DNA of 64,000 nucleotides from DUTS01 sp050951605 (GCA_050951605.1 JBMNJJ010000003.1:186001-250000); one strand, 5' to 3'. Shown: positions 9,462-18,530, numbered from the stretch's first letter. Numbers and translations: made by a program. Notes: generated from the sequence alone by a model not told the origin.

Positions 9462-10622
9462 ATGCACAAAAAACAATTATTAATGATTCCAGGACCGACG
9501 AATGTACCTGATAAAGTTTTGCATACTCTTGGTACTCCGGCTGTGGGTCATCGTACACCAGAATTTTCACAAGTTATTAAAGAAGTCACGGAACGTCTAC
9601 AAGCTATCTATCAGACGAAAAATGATTTATTTATTTTAACTTCTTCCGGGACAGGAGCCATGGAAGCAGCAGTAGCAAATTTTGTTAATGCTGGTGATAA
9701 AGTTTTAGTGATGGAAAATGGTAATTTTGGGGAACGCTGGGTGAAGCTGAATACTCGCTATGGAGCTGATGTAGAGGTAATTTCCGGAATATGGGGGGAA
9801 AGGGCTAATCCGCAAGCTTTGCGGGAAAGAATAGAGAAAGATGTAGAGCAAGAAATTAAAGTAGTTTTTGTCACCCATAATGAAACCTCGACAGGAGTGA
9901 CAAATGATATTAAAGCGCTAAGAGAGGCTTTAGGTGACCATCCGGCTATTTTTATTGTCGATGCTATTAGTGGGATGGCGGTATCTCCTTTGCCTGTGGA
10001 TGAATGGCAACTTGATGTAGTGGTTAGTGGTTCTCAAAAAGCATTTATGATTCCACCGGGACTTGCTTTTATTAGTGTGAGCCCTAAAGCTTGGGACGTT
10101 AGTGAAAAGGTGACTACACCTCGCTTTTATTTTGATTTGCAGGCGGCACGTAAATCTTATAATGGGAAATATACTACACCTTATACGCCCTCGACTAGTT
10201 TAATTCTCGCTTTACGGGAAAGCTTAAAGATGATTGAGGAAGAAGGACTAGAAAATATTTACCAACGTCATAATTATTATAAAACATTAGTTAGAACGGC
10301 GGCTAAAGCTTTAGGCTTAGAATTGCTTACTAGTGAAGAAGCAGCCTCTAGCGGAGTTACCGCGATTAAAAAACCGGGTAATCTTGATCCACAACAGATT
10401 ACAAAGATTATGCGCGAAAAACATCAGGTAATTATTGCGGGTGGACAAAATAAATTAAAGGGCAAGATTTTCCGGATTGGTCATTTAGGTTATGTTGATG
10501 TTAATGATATTATTGTGGCCATTGCTGCTCTAGAAAGAACTTTAAAAGAATTAGGTTGGGAGTTTCAATTAGGGCGTGGTGTAGCTGCAGTTCAGGAGTT
10601 ATTGGTGAAAGGGGAGAAGTAA
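9462..10622 (+). CDS. Class V aminotransferase (serine/phosphoserine pathway)
   Basis: The 386-residue protein is a PLP-dependent class V aminotransferase of the serine-pyruvate/alanine-glyoxylate type. The Schiff-base lysine is in SGSQKAFMIPPG (about K193), and the N-terminus (MIPGPTNVP) matches the family. It lies 1 base before serA and downstream of a serine T-box, so it probably supplies the transamination step of serine synthesis in place of classical SerC, or makes serine from glyoxylate/hydroxypyruvate. The ribosome-binding site is GGGGGAAG, 9 bases before ATG. Confidence 0.88.
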   Translation: MHKKQLLMIPGPTNVPDKVLHTLGTPAVGHRTPEFSQVIKEVTERLQAIYQTKNDLFILTSSGTGAMEAAVANFVNAGDKVLVMENGNFGERWVKLNTRYGADVEVISGIWGERANPQALRERIEKDVEQEIKVVFVTHNETSTGVTNDIKALREALGDHPAIFIVDAISGMAVSPLPVDEWQLDVVVSGSQKAFMIPPGLAFISVSPKAWDVSEKVTTPRFYFDLQAARKSYNGKYTTPYTPSTSLILALRESLKMIEEEGLENIYQRHNYYKTLVRTAAKALGLELLTSEEAASSGVTAIKKPGNLDPQQITKIMREKHQVIIAGGQNKLKGKIFRIGHLGYVDVNDIIVAIAALERTLKELGWEFQLGRGVAAVQELLVKGEK

Positions 10623-10623
10623 G

Positions 10624-12207
10624 GTGAAAATACTTATTTGTGATAAAGTATCAACAAAGGGAATTGAGGTTTTTGAGCAAGACCCGGAGATAGAAGTTGA
10701 TGTGAAATTAAAGTTGTCGGAAGAGGAGATTTGTAAGATTATTCCTGAATATCATGCTGTTGTAGTGCGTAGTCAAACAAAAATTACGAAAAAAATATTA
10801 GAACAGGCCAAACAGTTAAAGGTTGTAGGTAGAGCAGGGGTAGGGATTGACAATATTGATGTAGAAACAGCTACTTTAAAAGGTATTGTCGTTGTTAATA
10901 CTCCCGATGGTAATACGATTTCGGCGGCTGAACATACGATGGCAATGATGCTAGCTTTAGCTCGTCATATTCCGCAGGCCGATCATTCTTTACGGCAAGG
11001 GGAGTGGAATCGTTCTAAATTTGTGGGGGTAGAATTGCGTAATAAAACTTTAGGAATTATCGGTTATGGCAAAATTGGTTCAGAAGTAGGGAAAAGAAGT
11101 AAAGCTTTCGGCATGAAAATTTTAGTTTATGACCCTTATATTAGTCAAGAAGTAGCGGAAAGAGCAGGGGTGGAAGCTGTATCTTTAGATACTTTGCTGC
11201 AAGAGAGTGACTTTATTACTGTGCATATGCCTTTGACTTCCGAAACAAAACATCTGCTTTGTGCAAAGCAATTTGCTAAGATGAAGGATGGTGTAAGAAT
11301 TCTTAATGTCGCCCGTGGGGGCATTATTGATGAAAAGGCACTTCATCAAGCGATCGTTGATAAAAAAGTAGCGGGAGCGGCTTTAGACGTTTATGAAAAA
11401 GAACCCCAGACCCAAAGCCCTTTGTTTACTTTACCGGAAGTAATTGTGACTCCACATTTGGGGGCCTCAACAGCGGAAGCACAGGTCAATGTTGCCATTG
11501 ATGTTGCTCACGAAATTTTACGGGTATTGCGGGGTGAACCGGTACAAAATGCGGTCAATATACCGTTTATCAAACCGGAACATCTTACGGTAGCTCAACC
11601 TTATATGGAACTGACGGAGAAATTAGGTAAATTGGCTAGTGTTTTTGCTGAAGGTCCAATTAATTCTCTGGAAATCAAGTATTTAGGGGAAATTGCTAAT
11701 TTAGAATTTGGGTCTTTAACGAATACTTTTATTAAAGGATTACTCAGACCTTATTTGCATGATGCGATTAATTATGTTAATGCTCCTTTCGTTGCTAAAA
11801 ATAGAGGGATTAAGGTGCGGGAGATTAAAAGCTCGCAAACAGAAGATTATACAAATAAAATCTGTGTAACGATTAAAGGAAATGGCAAGTGGGAACACAC
11901 TATTGCCGGGGCTGTCTTTAGGAAAAACGAACTGCGTATTTTGAGTATTGATGACTTTTCTTTAGATATACAGCCTACCGGCCATATTTTACTGATCACG
12001 CATACAGATCGGCCTAAATTAGTGGGACAGGTAGGAATGATTTTGGGTGAAGAAGGAGTTAATATTGCCGGAATGCAGTTGGATCGAGCGGAAGCCGGTG
12101 GTAGTGCGATGATGATTTTAACTATTGACCATGAAGTAGGGGTTGAAGTTATCGAGAAGATTAAAATGATAAAGGACATTAAGACGGCGAATTATGTAGC
12201 CTTTTAG
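10624..12207 (+). CDS. serA: D-3-phosphoglycerate dehydrogenase
   Basis: The 527-residue product catalyses the first committed step of serine synthesis. It has the 2-hydroxyacid dehydrogenase fold with NAD-binding GIIGYGKIGSEVG, the catalytic histidine in VTPHLGAST (about H278), an intervening domain, and a C-terminal ACT domain (ILLITHTDRPKLVGQVGMIL) that usually binds serine for feedback control. This is the long bacterial form. The start is GTG one base after the aminotransferase stop, with GGGGAGAAG inside that gene, so translation is probably coupled. Confidence 0.96.
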   Translation: MKILICDKVSTKGIEVFEQDPEIEVDVKLKLSEEEICKIIPEYHAVVVRSQTKITKKILEQAKQLKVVGRAGVGIDNIDVETATLKGIVVVNTPDGNTISAAEHTMAMMLALARHIPQADHSLRQGEWNRSKFVGVELRNKTLGIIGYGKIGSEVGKRSKAFGMKILVYDPYISQEVAERAGVEAVSLDTLLQESDFITVHMPLTSETKHLLCAKQFAKMKDGVRILNVARGGIIDEKALHQAIVDKKVAGAALDVYEKEPQTQSPLFTLPEVIVTPHLGASTAEAQVNVAIDVAHEILRVLRGEPVQNAVNIPFIKPEHLTVAQPYMELTEKLGKLASVFAEGPINSLEIKYLGEIANLEFGSLTNTFIKGLLRPYLHDAINYVNAPFVAKNRGIKVREIKSSQTEDYTNKICVTIKGNGKWEHTIAGAVFRKNELRILSIDDFSLDIQPTGHILLITHTDRPKLVGQVGMILGEEGVNIAGMQLDRAEAGGSAMMILTIDHEVGVEVIEKIKMIKDIKTANYVAF

Positions 12208-12231
12208 TTTTGGGTAAAGGAGTAAAGATAT

Positions 12232-13506
12232 ATGTTAGACATGAAATTTGTACGTAAAAGTCCCGACTTGGTGAAAGAAGGTCTAAAAAAAAGAAACAGT
12301 AGTACGGAACTTGTGGAGCAATTTCTGTCTGTTGATGAAGTGCGTCGGCAGAAAATAATGTTTGTGGAACAAATGAAGAAGGAACGAAATACTGTTTCGG
12401 AAGAGATTGGGCGCTTAAAAAAAACGGGGCAGAATGCGGAAGAACTAGTTTTAAAGATGCGGACAACTTCGCAAAAAATTAAAGAAGTGGATAAAGAAGT
12501 GCGGGAAATAGAAGAAAAATTAATTCAGCTTTTACTTGCTCTTCCTAATCTTCCTCACGAGTCGGTACCACAGGGGACTGATGAAAGTGCTAATCGAGAA
12601 GAACGTCAGTGGGGGGTACTGCCGGAATTCGCCTTCAAACCACAGCCACATTGGGACTTAGGAGAACAATTAGATATTTTCGATTTTGAACGGGCGGCTA
12701 AAGTAACAGGGACACGATTTGTTTTTTACAAAGGCTGGGGCGCTCGTTTAGAAAGAGCTTTAATTAATTTTATGCTCGATGTGCATACACGTGAACATGG
12801 GTATACAGAATTATTACCACCTTTTATGGTTAATCGGGAGAGTATGACGGGGACAGGACAATTACCTAAGTTCGCCGAGGATATGTTTCATTTGGAAAAT
12901 ACGGAATATTTTCTGATTCCGACAGCAGAAGTCCCGGTAACTAATTATTATCGGGAGGAAATTCTAGCGGAGGAACAGCTTCCTTTGCTTCATGTGGCAT
13001 ATTCTCCTTGTTTCAGGGCAGAGGCCGGAGCACATGGACGGGATACACGGGGACTGATTCGCCAACATCAGTTTAATAAAGTGGAATTAGTAAAATTTTG
13101 TCATCCCTCTGCTTCTTATGAGGAACTAGAAAAGCTGACTACTAATGCAGAAAAAATATTACAATTGTTAGAGTTGCCTTATCGGGTGATGACTCTTAGT
13201 ACAGGAGATTTAGGTTTTTCTGCAGCGAAGACATATGATTTAGAAGTATGGTTGCCTAGTGCGGGTATGTATAGAGAAATATCTTCGTGCAGTAATTTTG
13301 AAGACTTTCAAGCACGTCGAGCCAATATTAGGTTCCGTCCTCAGGGTGGGGGGAAACCTGAATTTGTGCATACATTGAACGGCTCAGGCTTAGCCGTGGG
13401 TAGAACGGTGGCTGCTATTTTAGAAAATTATCAGGAGAAAGATGGTAGTATTAGGATACCGAAAGTCTTACAACCTTACTTGGGTGGAATAGAACGGATA
13501 AAGTAA
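12232..13506 (+). CDS. serS: Seryl-tRNA synthetase
   Basis: The 424-residue product charges tRNA-Ser. It has the N-terminal coiled-coil arm (about residues 28-100, with MKKERNTVSEEIGRLKK) that grips the long variable arm, and class II motifs 2 (PCFRAEAGAHGRDTRGLIR) and 3 (LNGSGLAVGRT). It is the last gene of the T-box serine operon, 25 bases after serA with AAAGGAG upstream, and is followed by a strong hairpin terminator. Confidence 0.97.
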   Translation: MLDMKFVRKSPDLVKEGLKKRNSSTELVEQFLSVDEVRRQKIMFVEQMKKERNTVSEEIGRLKKTGQNAEELVLKMRTTSQKIKEVDKEVREIEEKLIQLLLALPNLPHESVPQGTDESANREERQWGVLPEFAFKPQPHWDLGEQLDIFDFERAAKVTGTRFVFYKGWGARLERALINFMLDVHTREHGYTELLPPFMVNRESMTGTGQLPKFAEDMFHLENTEYFLIPTAEVPVTNYYREEILAEEQLPLLHVAYSPCFRAEAGAHGRDTRGLIRQHQFNKVELVKFCHPSASYEELEKLTTNAEKILQLLELPYRVMTLSTGDLGFSAAKTYDLEVWLPSAGMYREISSCSNFEDFQARRANIRFRPQGGGKPEFVHTLNGSGLAVGRTVAAILENYQEKDGSIRIPKVLQPYLGGIERIK

Positions 13507-13510
13507 TAGC

Positions 13511-13546
13511 AAGGGTGGCCACGTTTGATGGCCACCCTTATTGATT
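13511..13546 (+). terminator. Terminator of the serine operon
   Basis: An 11-bp perfect stem AAGGGTGGCCA / TGGCCACCCTT with a 7-base loop lies 5 bases after the serS stop. It is followed by TATTGATTT, an imperfect U tract. Confidence 0.8.
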
Positions 13547-13662
13547 TATTATAGGTGATGCAATATGATAAATTAGAGGTAGCTTTTTGAGCACCCGTGA
13601 AAAGAATTACATTTTATTAATTAAGTACAAGATGAGCATGCAGGAAGAAAGGGTTTAATAAT

Positions 13663-14568
13663 ATGAATCAGGGAAAAGTAAGAGTTAAGCCTTTTGTCAA
13701 ATGGGCAGGTGGGAAAGGACAACTTTTAGACGAGATCAGAACAAAATATCCTGAGGATTTAGGGAAAAGTATAAACAGGTACTGCGAACCTTTTGTTGGC
13801 GGAGGAGCTGTTTTGTTTGACCTCCTTTCAACATACAACTTTAAAGAAGTCTTGATTAATGATATCAATGCGGAACTCATCAACGCATATTGTCAGATAA
13901 AAAATCATGTGGAAGATTTATTGCAACGACTTGAATATTTACAAAACGTTTATTGGCCTCTGGCTAAAGCCGAACGAAAGAAAATGTATTTTGCAATACG
14001 CGAGCGTTTTAATTACCTGAAAGTAAATGGTAATGAACAGGCCAATTTAGAAAAGGCAGCTTTGTTTATATTCTTGAATAAAACTTGTTTTAATGGTCTC
14101 TTTCGAGTTAACAAGAAAGGGCTGTTTAATGTTCCGATGGGGGCATACAAAAAACCACTTATTTGTGATATAGAAAATTTACTTACTATTAATAAGCTGT
14201 TGCAAGGCATACAGATTCGTTGTGGTGATTATAAAGAGTGTGCCGGTTTCATTGATAAAAATACTTTTGTCTATATTGATCCTCCCTATCGTCCGCTTTC
14301 TATAACCGCAAGTTTTACAGCTTATTCAGAAAAGGTTTTCGATGACAAGGAGCAGATTGCCTTGGGTAAATTTGTAGATGAGATTCATCAGAAAGGGGCT
14401 AAGGCAGTTATTAGTAATTCTGATCCAAAGAACACGGATAAGAATGATCATTTTTTTGATAAAATTTATAAAAAATATAACATAGAGAGAGTCACAGCGA
14501 AACGGATGATTAACTGTAATAGTGGACGTCGTGGAGAAATAAGTGAACTGCTGATCAGTAATTATTGA
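13663..14568 (+). CDS. DNA adenine methylase, Dam/DpnM type (GATC)
   Basis: The 301-residue protein is a D12-class N6-adenine methyltransferase. It has the SAM-binding motif FVKWAGGKGQLL at residues 12-23, EPFVGGGAVLFD near residue 42, and the catalytic DPPY at about 206-209. Its overall pattern resembles DpnM and E. coli Dam, which methylate GATC. It heads a three-gene restriction-modification locus with a DpnII-like nuclease 11 bases downstream, so it should protect the host from that enzyme. The locus sits between serS and the GntR operon and is probably horizontally acquired. Confidence 0.93.
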   Translation: MNQGKVRVKPFVKWAGGKGQLLDEIRTKYPEDLGKSINRYCEPFVGGGAVLFDLLSTYNFKEVLINDINAELINAYCQIKNHVEDLLQRLEYLQNVYWPLAKAERKKMYFAIRERFNYLKVNGNEQANLEKAALFIFLNKTCFNGLFRVNKKGLFNVPMGAYKKPLICDIENLLTINKLLQGIQIRCGDYKECAGFIDKNTFVYIDPPYRPLSITASFTAYSEKVFDDKEQIALGKFVDEIHQKGAKAVISNSDPKNTDKNDHFFDKIYKKYNIERVTAKRMINCNSGRRGEISELLISNY

Positions 14569-14579
14569 GGTGATGGCAT

Positions 14580-15490
14580 ATGAAAATGATAGATAAATAT
14601 AAGGAATTGGTGTCTTTTCTGAAGAAGCGGCGTTTGAATATCTAATGACACATTTAAAAGATAATATTCGTACATATGATTTTTTTGTAGCGTGGGAAAA
14701 GGTGCTTGGTAATGTGTCAGAGGTTGAGGTGCCATTAAATATCCTTAACAGCTTGATTGGGAAAGATGATCTTGAAAATAAACTCAAAGAACTCATAAAG
14801 TCTTATCCGGAGATTGTTTCTGTAATTCCTTTGCTTATTGCTGTTAGAGAAACTTCCATTAAAGTGGATGACATGGGTAGAGCTGTTGAGTATTCTTTTG
14901 TAAAACGTGGGAAGTATACTGATGAAGAAATTAATAAAATTGTTTATTTTGCAAGTAAAAGCGGATTGATTAAAATATTGGCAGATAAGAGTATTAAAAA
15001 TCTTGTAGATTATTATCTTGGTGTTGAAGTCGGCTTGGATACTAATGCTCGCAAAAATCGGAGTGGGAAAGCAATGGAAAAATTAACAGAAGTATATGTA
15101 AGAAAGATTTGTAATAAACACGGTTATAATTACATAGCCCAGGCAAGTGTAGCTGAAATTAAAGCCGAGTGGGGACGGAATGTTCCTACGGATAAATCGA
15201 ATCGGCGTTTTGATTTTGCGATTAAGGCGGGAGAAAATATTTATTTGCTTGAAGTTAACTATTATAGCCGTGGAGGTACTAAACTGAAGTCTGTTGCGGG
15301 TGAGTTTAAAAGTCTTTTTGAACTTGTGAAAAGAGAGCCGAAAGTTGGTTTTATTTGGGTTACTGATGGTCCTGGTTGGCTGACAGCCCAACATCCACTT
15401 CTTGAAACATTTAACGCGACGGATTATGTTATAAATATTAAAATGATTGAAAATGGGTTACTTGAAGAAATTATTACTAGGGGATTATGA
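14580..15490 (+). CDS. DpnII-family restriction endonuclease with apparent N-terminal frameshift
   Basis: From 14645 the frame encodes a protein with clear DpnII (GATC) nuclease pattern: LLIAVRETSIKV, NLVDYYLGVEVGLDTNARKN, RFDFAIK, LLEVNYYS and FIWVTDGPGWLTAQHP. The expected start is ATG 14580, with GAGGTGAT upstream, but that frame stops after 21 codons. One extra T in the run at 14615-14618 would join MKMIDKYKELVSF to SEEAAFEYLMTHLKDN and restore a family-like N-terminus. As written, only internal initiation (ATG 14645, no ribosome-binding site) or frameshifting could yield protein. A sequencing error or an inactivated nuclease are both possible. Confidence 0.85.
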
Positions 15491-15491
15491 G

Positions 15492-16238
15492 ATGGGGAGA
15501 AAAAAGGAAATAAAATGGGAACCTGATAATTTTGAATTACAGATGACAACAGTGTGGTCTTTTCCCGAACGTGGAGATTGGGCAACACACAATTCAAAAT
15601 ACAGAGGAAACTGGTCGCCATATATTCCTCGTAACCTACTTTTGAGGTACTCTCAAGAGGGAGATTTGGTACTTGATCAGTTCGCAGGCGGTGGGACTAC
15701 TCTTGTTGAAGCGAAACTTTTGAACCGTAAGATTATTGGTGTGGACATTAATCCTGAATCTCTTGAATTATGTAACAAGGCAGTTGATTTTACAAAAGAA
15801 AACTGTGGTGAGGTAAATATAAAGCAGGGTGATGCTCGTAACCTCAATTTTATCTCCGATGAGCAGATAGATTTTATTTGTACGCATCCGCCATATGCAA
15901 ATATTATTAAGTATAGCGAAGATCTTGAAGGCGATTTGTCACACTTAAAGGTCCCTGCGTTTCTAGAGGAGATGAAAAAGGTAGCTGCTGAAAGCTATCG
16001 TGTTTTAAAAAAGGATAAGTTTTGTGCAATTTTAATGGGAGATACAAGGCAAAAAGGGCATATGATTCCCATGAGCTTTGAGGTTATGAAAATTTTTGAG
16101 GGAGCAGGTTTTAAGCTGAAAGAGCTTATTATTAAAGAGCAACACAATTGTAAGGCTACAGGTTATTGGAAAACCAATAGTGTAAAGTATAATTTTTTGT
16201 TGATTGCACATGAGTATTTGTTTGTATTTCGGAAGTAA
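15492..16238 (+). CDS. Second DNA methyltransferase of the DpnII-type locus
   Basis: The 248-residue protein has a SAM-binding block first (LDQFAGGGTTLVEAK, about residues 58-72, then IIGVDINPE) and a catalytic block THPPYANIIKYS, an HPPY variant of the amino-methyltransferase motif. This order differs from the classical DpnA enzyme, so it is a distinct amino-methyltransferase, N6-adenine or N4-cytosine. Start ATG 15492 lies 1 base after the nuclease stop; an upstream in-frame ATG at 15447 would overlap the nuclease gene. Its specificity cannot be read from the sequence, though GATC is plausible from context. Confidence 0.82.
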   Translation: MGRKKEIKWEPDNFELQMTTVWSFPERGDWATHNSKYRGNWSPYIPRNLLLRYSQEGDLVLDQFAGGGTTLVEAKLLNRKIIGVDINPESLELCNKAVDFTKENCGEVNIKQGDARNLNFISDEQIDFICTHPPYANIIKYSEDLEGDLSHLKVPAFLEEMKKVAAESYRVLKKDKFCAILMGDTRQKGHMIPMSFEVMKIFEGAGFKLKELIIKEQHNCKATGYWKTNSVKYNFLLIAHEYLFVFRK

Positions 16239-16266
16239 GGATAGCAAAAAACGGTTTATCTTAGAT

Positions 16267-16294
16267 GCTGTTTTACTTGACAGCAGGTTTTTTT
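16267..16294 (+). terminator. Terminator after the restriction-modification locus
   Basis: A short stem GCTGTT / GACAGC is followed by AGG and seven T. It separates the methyltransferase gene from the GntR operon promoter. Confidence 0.65.
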
Positions 16295-16302
16295 ATGTCT
16301 AT

Positions 16303-16336
16303 ACTGTGTATATAGGGTATATACGGTATGCACAGT
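16303..16336 (+). promoter_or_regulatory. Palindromic operator/promoter of the GntR-ABC operon
   Basis: The region between terminator and gntR reads ACTGTG, then TATATAGGGTATATA, then CACAGT. The outer ACTGTG/CACAGT arms are perfect inverted repeats and the inner GTATATAGGGTATATAC is also palindromic. TATA-rich hexamers suitable as a -10 overlap it. Autoregulation by the adjacent YtrA-type GntR repressor is the natural inference. Confidence 0.6.
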
Positions 16337-16364
16337 TAAGGTGTCTGGCAGAAGGAGGGACTTC

Positions 16365-16739
16365 ATGGATATAATTATTAGCAATTCATCAGCAGATCCT
16401 ATTTATGAGCAGATTGTGCAACAGATCAAGAAAGAAATACTGATGGGGGAACTGCAAGAGGGAGAGGCTTTACCCTCAATTAGGAGTTTAGCTAAAGAAT
16501 TGCAAATTAGTGTAATTACTACTAAACGAGCTTATACGGAATTGGAAAGAGAGGGTTTGATTGAAACAGTAGGAGGGAAAGGTTCTTTTGTGGCCGGACA
16601 AAATAAAGAGCTTTTGCGGGAGAAACGTCTTAGTATTTTAGAAGAAAAACTAGCGGAAGTGATTAAGGAGGCAAAGCTTTTGCAAATCAGCCGTCAGGAG
16701 CTAACCGAAATGCTGGAAGTTTTAAGTGAGGGGGAATAA
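16365..16739 (+). CDS. GntR-family transcriptional regulator (YtrA subfamily)
   Basis: The 124-residue protein has an N-terminal winged helix (DPIYEQIVQQIKKEIL through GGKGSFVA) and only a short C-terminal helical tail. That is typical of the YtrA group of GntR repressors, which control adjacent ABC transporter genes. ATG 16365 has GGAGGG 7 bases upstream; an in-frame GTG at 16341 does not. It is followed after 2 bases by the ABC ATPase gene, and its promoter contains a palindrome it may bind. Its inducer is unknown. Confidence 0.88.
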   Translation: MDIIISNSSADPIYEQIVQQIKKEILMGELQEGEALPSIRSLAKELQISVITTKRAYTELEREGLIETVGGKGSFVAGQNKELLREKRLSILEEKLAEVIKEAKLLQISRQELTEMLEVLSEGE

Positions 16740-16741
16740 GG

Positions 16742-17662
16742 ATGAAAAAGCTAGAGCATGATTCACAGGAGAAGTTGCGGGATAATCTTGCGGGGCAACA
16801 GGATAATCTAATTGAGCTAAAAAAGGTCAGTAAAAAGTTTGCCGGGTTTACTCTGCAAGAAGTTAGCTTCAACTTGAAAAAGGGCGATATTATGGGGTTT
16901 ATTGGTCCTAATGGGGCAGGGAAAACGACCACCATTAAATTGATGATGAATTTATTGAAAAAAGATGGGGGAGAAATCAGGATTTTTAATCAGGATCATC
17001 TGCGTCATGAAAGAAGCATTAAAGAAAGGGTTGGGTTTGTATATGATAATCAAGAATTCTATGATGAATTAAAGGTAGGAGAGGTAGAAAAGATTATTGC
17101 TCCCCTTTATCGGAGTTGGGATAGTAAAGCATATGTACAGTATCTAAAAGATTTTGCCTTGCCCTGGTCGAAAAAGGTTAAAGATTTTTCCAAAGGGATG
17201 AAGATGAAATTTGCGTTGGCGGTAGCCTTATCCCATCAAGCGGAGTTATTAATTATGGATGAACCGACTTCAGGATTGGATCCGGTTTTCAGGCAGGAAT
17301 TTTTGGATCTTATTCGTGATTTTATGGATGAGCAGAAAGGTGTTTTATTTTCCACCCATATTACTTCAGACCTGGATAAGATAGCTGATTACGTTACATT
17401 TATCAATGAAGGGTGCATTGTTCTCAGCTCTTCCAAGGAGAAAATTCTGGAGGATTATGGTTTAGTTAAAGGTGAAAAAAAGTATTTACAGCAGGAGTTG
17501 AGTTCGCACCTGATTGGGCTGCGGGAGGGTAATTTCGGTTTTGAAGCCTTAACCGCTGAGGCGGAGTGTCTGCGCCGTAATTATCCGGAAATTATGGTGG
17601 AGCGGCCTACTTTGGAGGAAATAATGTTATATCTGGTGAGGGGGGCAAAAAAAGATGTATAG
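16742..17662 (+). CDS. ABC transporter ATP-binding protein
   Basis: The 306-residue protein is an ABC ATPase with Walker A GPNGAGKTT (near residue 57), signature SKGMKMKFALA and Walker B LLIMDEPTSGLDP. A divergent C-terminal extension follows the nucleotide-binding domain. It overlaps the permease gene by 8 bases and lies directly after a YtrA-like regulator, so the three form one operon. Such systems often export antimicrobial peptides or respond to envelope stress, but the substrate cannot be told here. Confidence 0.9.
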   Translation: MKKLEHDSQEKLRDNLAGQQDNLIELKKVSKKFAGFTLQEVSFNLKKGDIMGFIGPNGAGKTTTIKLMMNLLKKDGGEIRIFNQDHLRHERSIKERVGFVYDNQEFYDELKVGEVEKIIAPLYRSWDSKAYVQYLKDFALPWSKKVKDFSKGMKMKFALAVALSHQAELLIMDEPTSGLDPVFRQEFLDLIRDFMDEQKGVLFSTHITSDLDKIADYVTFINEGCIVLSSSKEKILEDYGLVKGEKKYLQQELSSHLIGLREGNFGFEALTAEAECLRRNYPEIMVERPTLEEIMLYLVRGAKKDV

Positions 17663-18320
17663 CCTGATCTTGAAAGATTTGTTGATTCAAAAAAAGACGT
17701 TGGGGTTTATTTTAGGGTATAGTATGTTCCTTTTGTTTGTTTTTCAAAGCCCTGATCTAGCGGAGATGGTTTATGTAATAGGGGCGATGGCAAGTACTTA
17801 CATTTTAATTTTAGGTGCTTGTGCATATGAAGGTAAAGGCGGCAGTGAGATTGTTTTAAACAGTTTCCCTTTGCGCCGTAAAGACGTGGTTAGAGCACGG
17901 TATTTATCGGTTTTTGTATTTATGTTTTTGTCTTTGGTTATTATTGGCTTTTCCGGAGCAGTCATGAAAGGGATTGGGTTGCCGTTTCCGCAACGGTATC
18001 TCAGTTGGTTTGATGTTATGGGCGTTGCTGTTAGTTCTCTTCTCTTGACATCTCTCTATCTGCCGTTCTATTTTAAGTTTGGTTATATTCGGGCTCGTCT
18101 TGTTAATTTGCTCGTTTTTTTCTTATTTTTCTTTATCCCTGCTTATGTGATGAATTATTATCAAGAAAATAGTACAAAGGAATGGTTTAGCCAGACTATG
18201 ATTTTTTTAGATAACCATCCTGCTTGGTTAATTGGTGGCATGATTGTTATGCTCTTATTAATAATGATGTATCTCTCTTCTTTGCTTTCTGTTAAATTTT
18301 ATCAGTGGCGAGAGTTCTAA
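17655..18320 (+). CDS. ABC-2 type permease
   Basis: The 221-residue protein has about six hydrophobic segments and the N-terminal pattern MYSLILKDLLIQKK typical of ABC-2 permeases (DUF5/ABC2_membrane group). It should form the membrane channel for the ATPase encoded just upstream. Start ATG 17655 overlaps the ATPase end. No terminator is evident after it. The substrate is unknown. Confidence 0.82.
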   Translation: MYSLILKDLLIQKKTLGFILGYSMFLLFVFQSPDLAEMVYVIGAMASTYILILGACAYEGKGGSEIVLNSFPLRRKDVVRARYLSVFVFMFLSLVIIGFSGAVMKGIGLPFPQRYLSWFDVMGVAVSSLLLTSLYLPFYFKFGYIRARLVNLLVFFLFFFIPAYVMNYYQENSTKEWFSQTMIFLDNHPAWLIGGMIVMLLLIMMYLSSLLSVKFYQWREF

Positions 18321-18404
18321 GGTTTAGAAGAGGCGTAACCGGCCGTCCGTATCCTTACTTATGCAAACTGTGGTATAATTAGGAGAAGGGTTGGAAGGTG
18401 TAAT

Positions 18405-18530
18405 ATGGATAAGTCCAAAGAGATAGGTTTTCTGGATAAAAAGAGGCTTTTGGAAATATTTGCTTGCTTAAATGAAAGGCTGAAAGAAAACCAATTACAG
18501 CAGGAGATAACTGTCTATGGTTTATTTTGA
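18405..18530 (+). pseudogene. Truncated DUF6036-like nucleotidyltransferase fragment
   Basis: A 41-codon ORF with a good -10 (TGGTATAAT near 18371) and GGAAGG upstream encodes FLDKKRLLEIFACLNERLKE and then EITVYG. This resembles the N-terminus of DUF6036-type proteins just before their GGA nucleotidyltransferase motif, but it stops two codons later. It is probably the remnant of a gene truncated next to the tRNA-Ser integration hotspot. The resemblance is from memory of the family and is modest. Confidence 0.4.

Noticed and set aside
14326..14796. 156-codon minus-strand ORF across the dam/nuclease junction
   Set aside because: Opposite to strongly supported methylase and nuclease coding sequence; composition is that of a shadow frame.
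13663..16238. Restriction locus as part of the tRNA-Ser element
   Set aside because: It lies more than 2 kb outside the 59-bp repeats, with the GntR-ABC operon in between.
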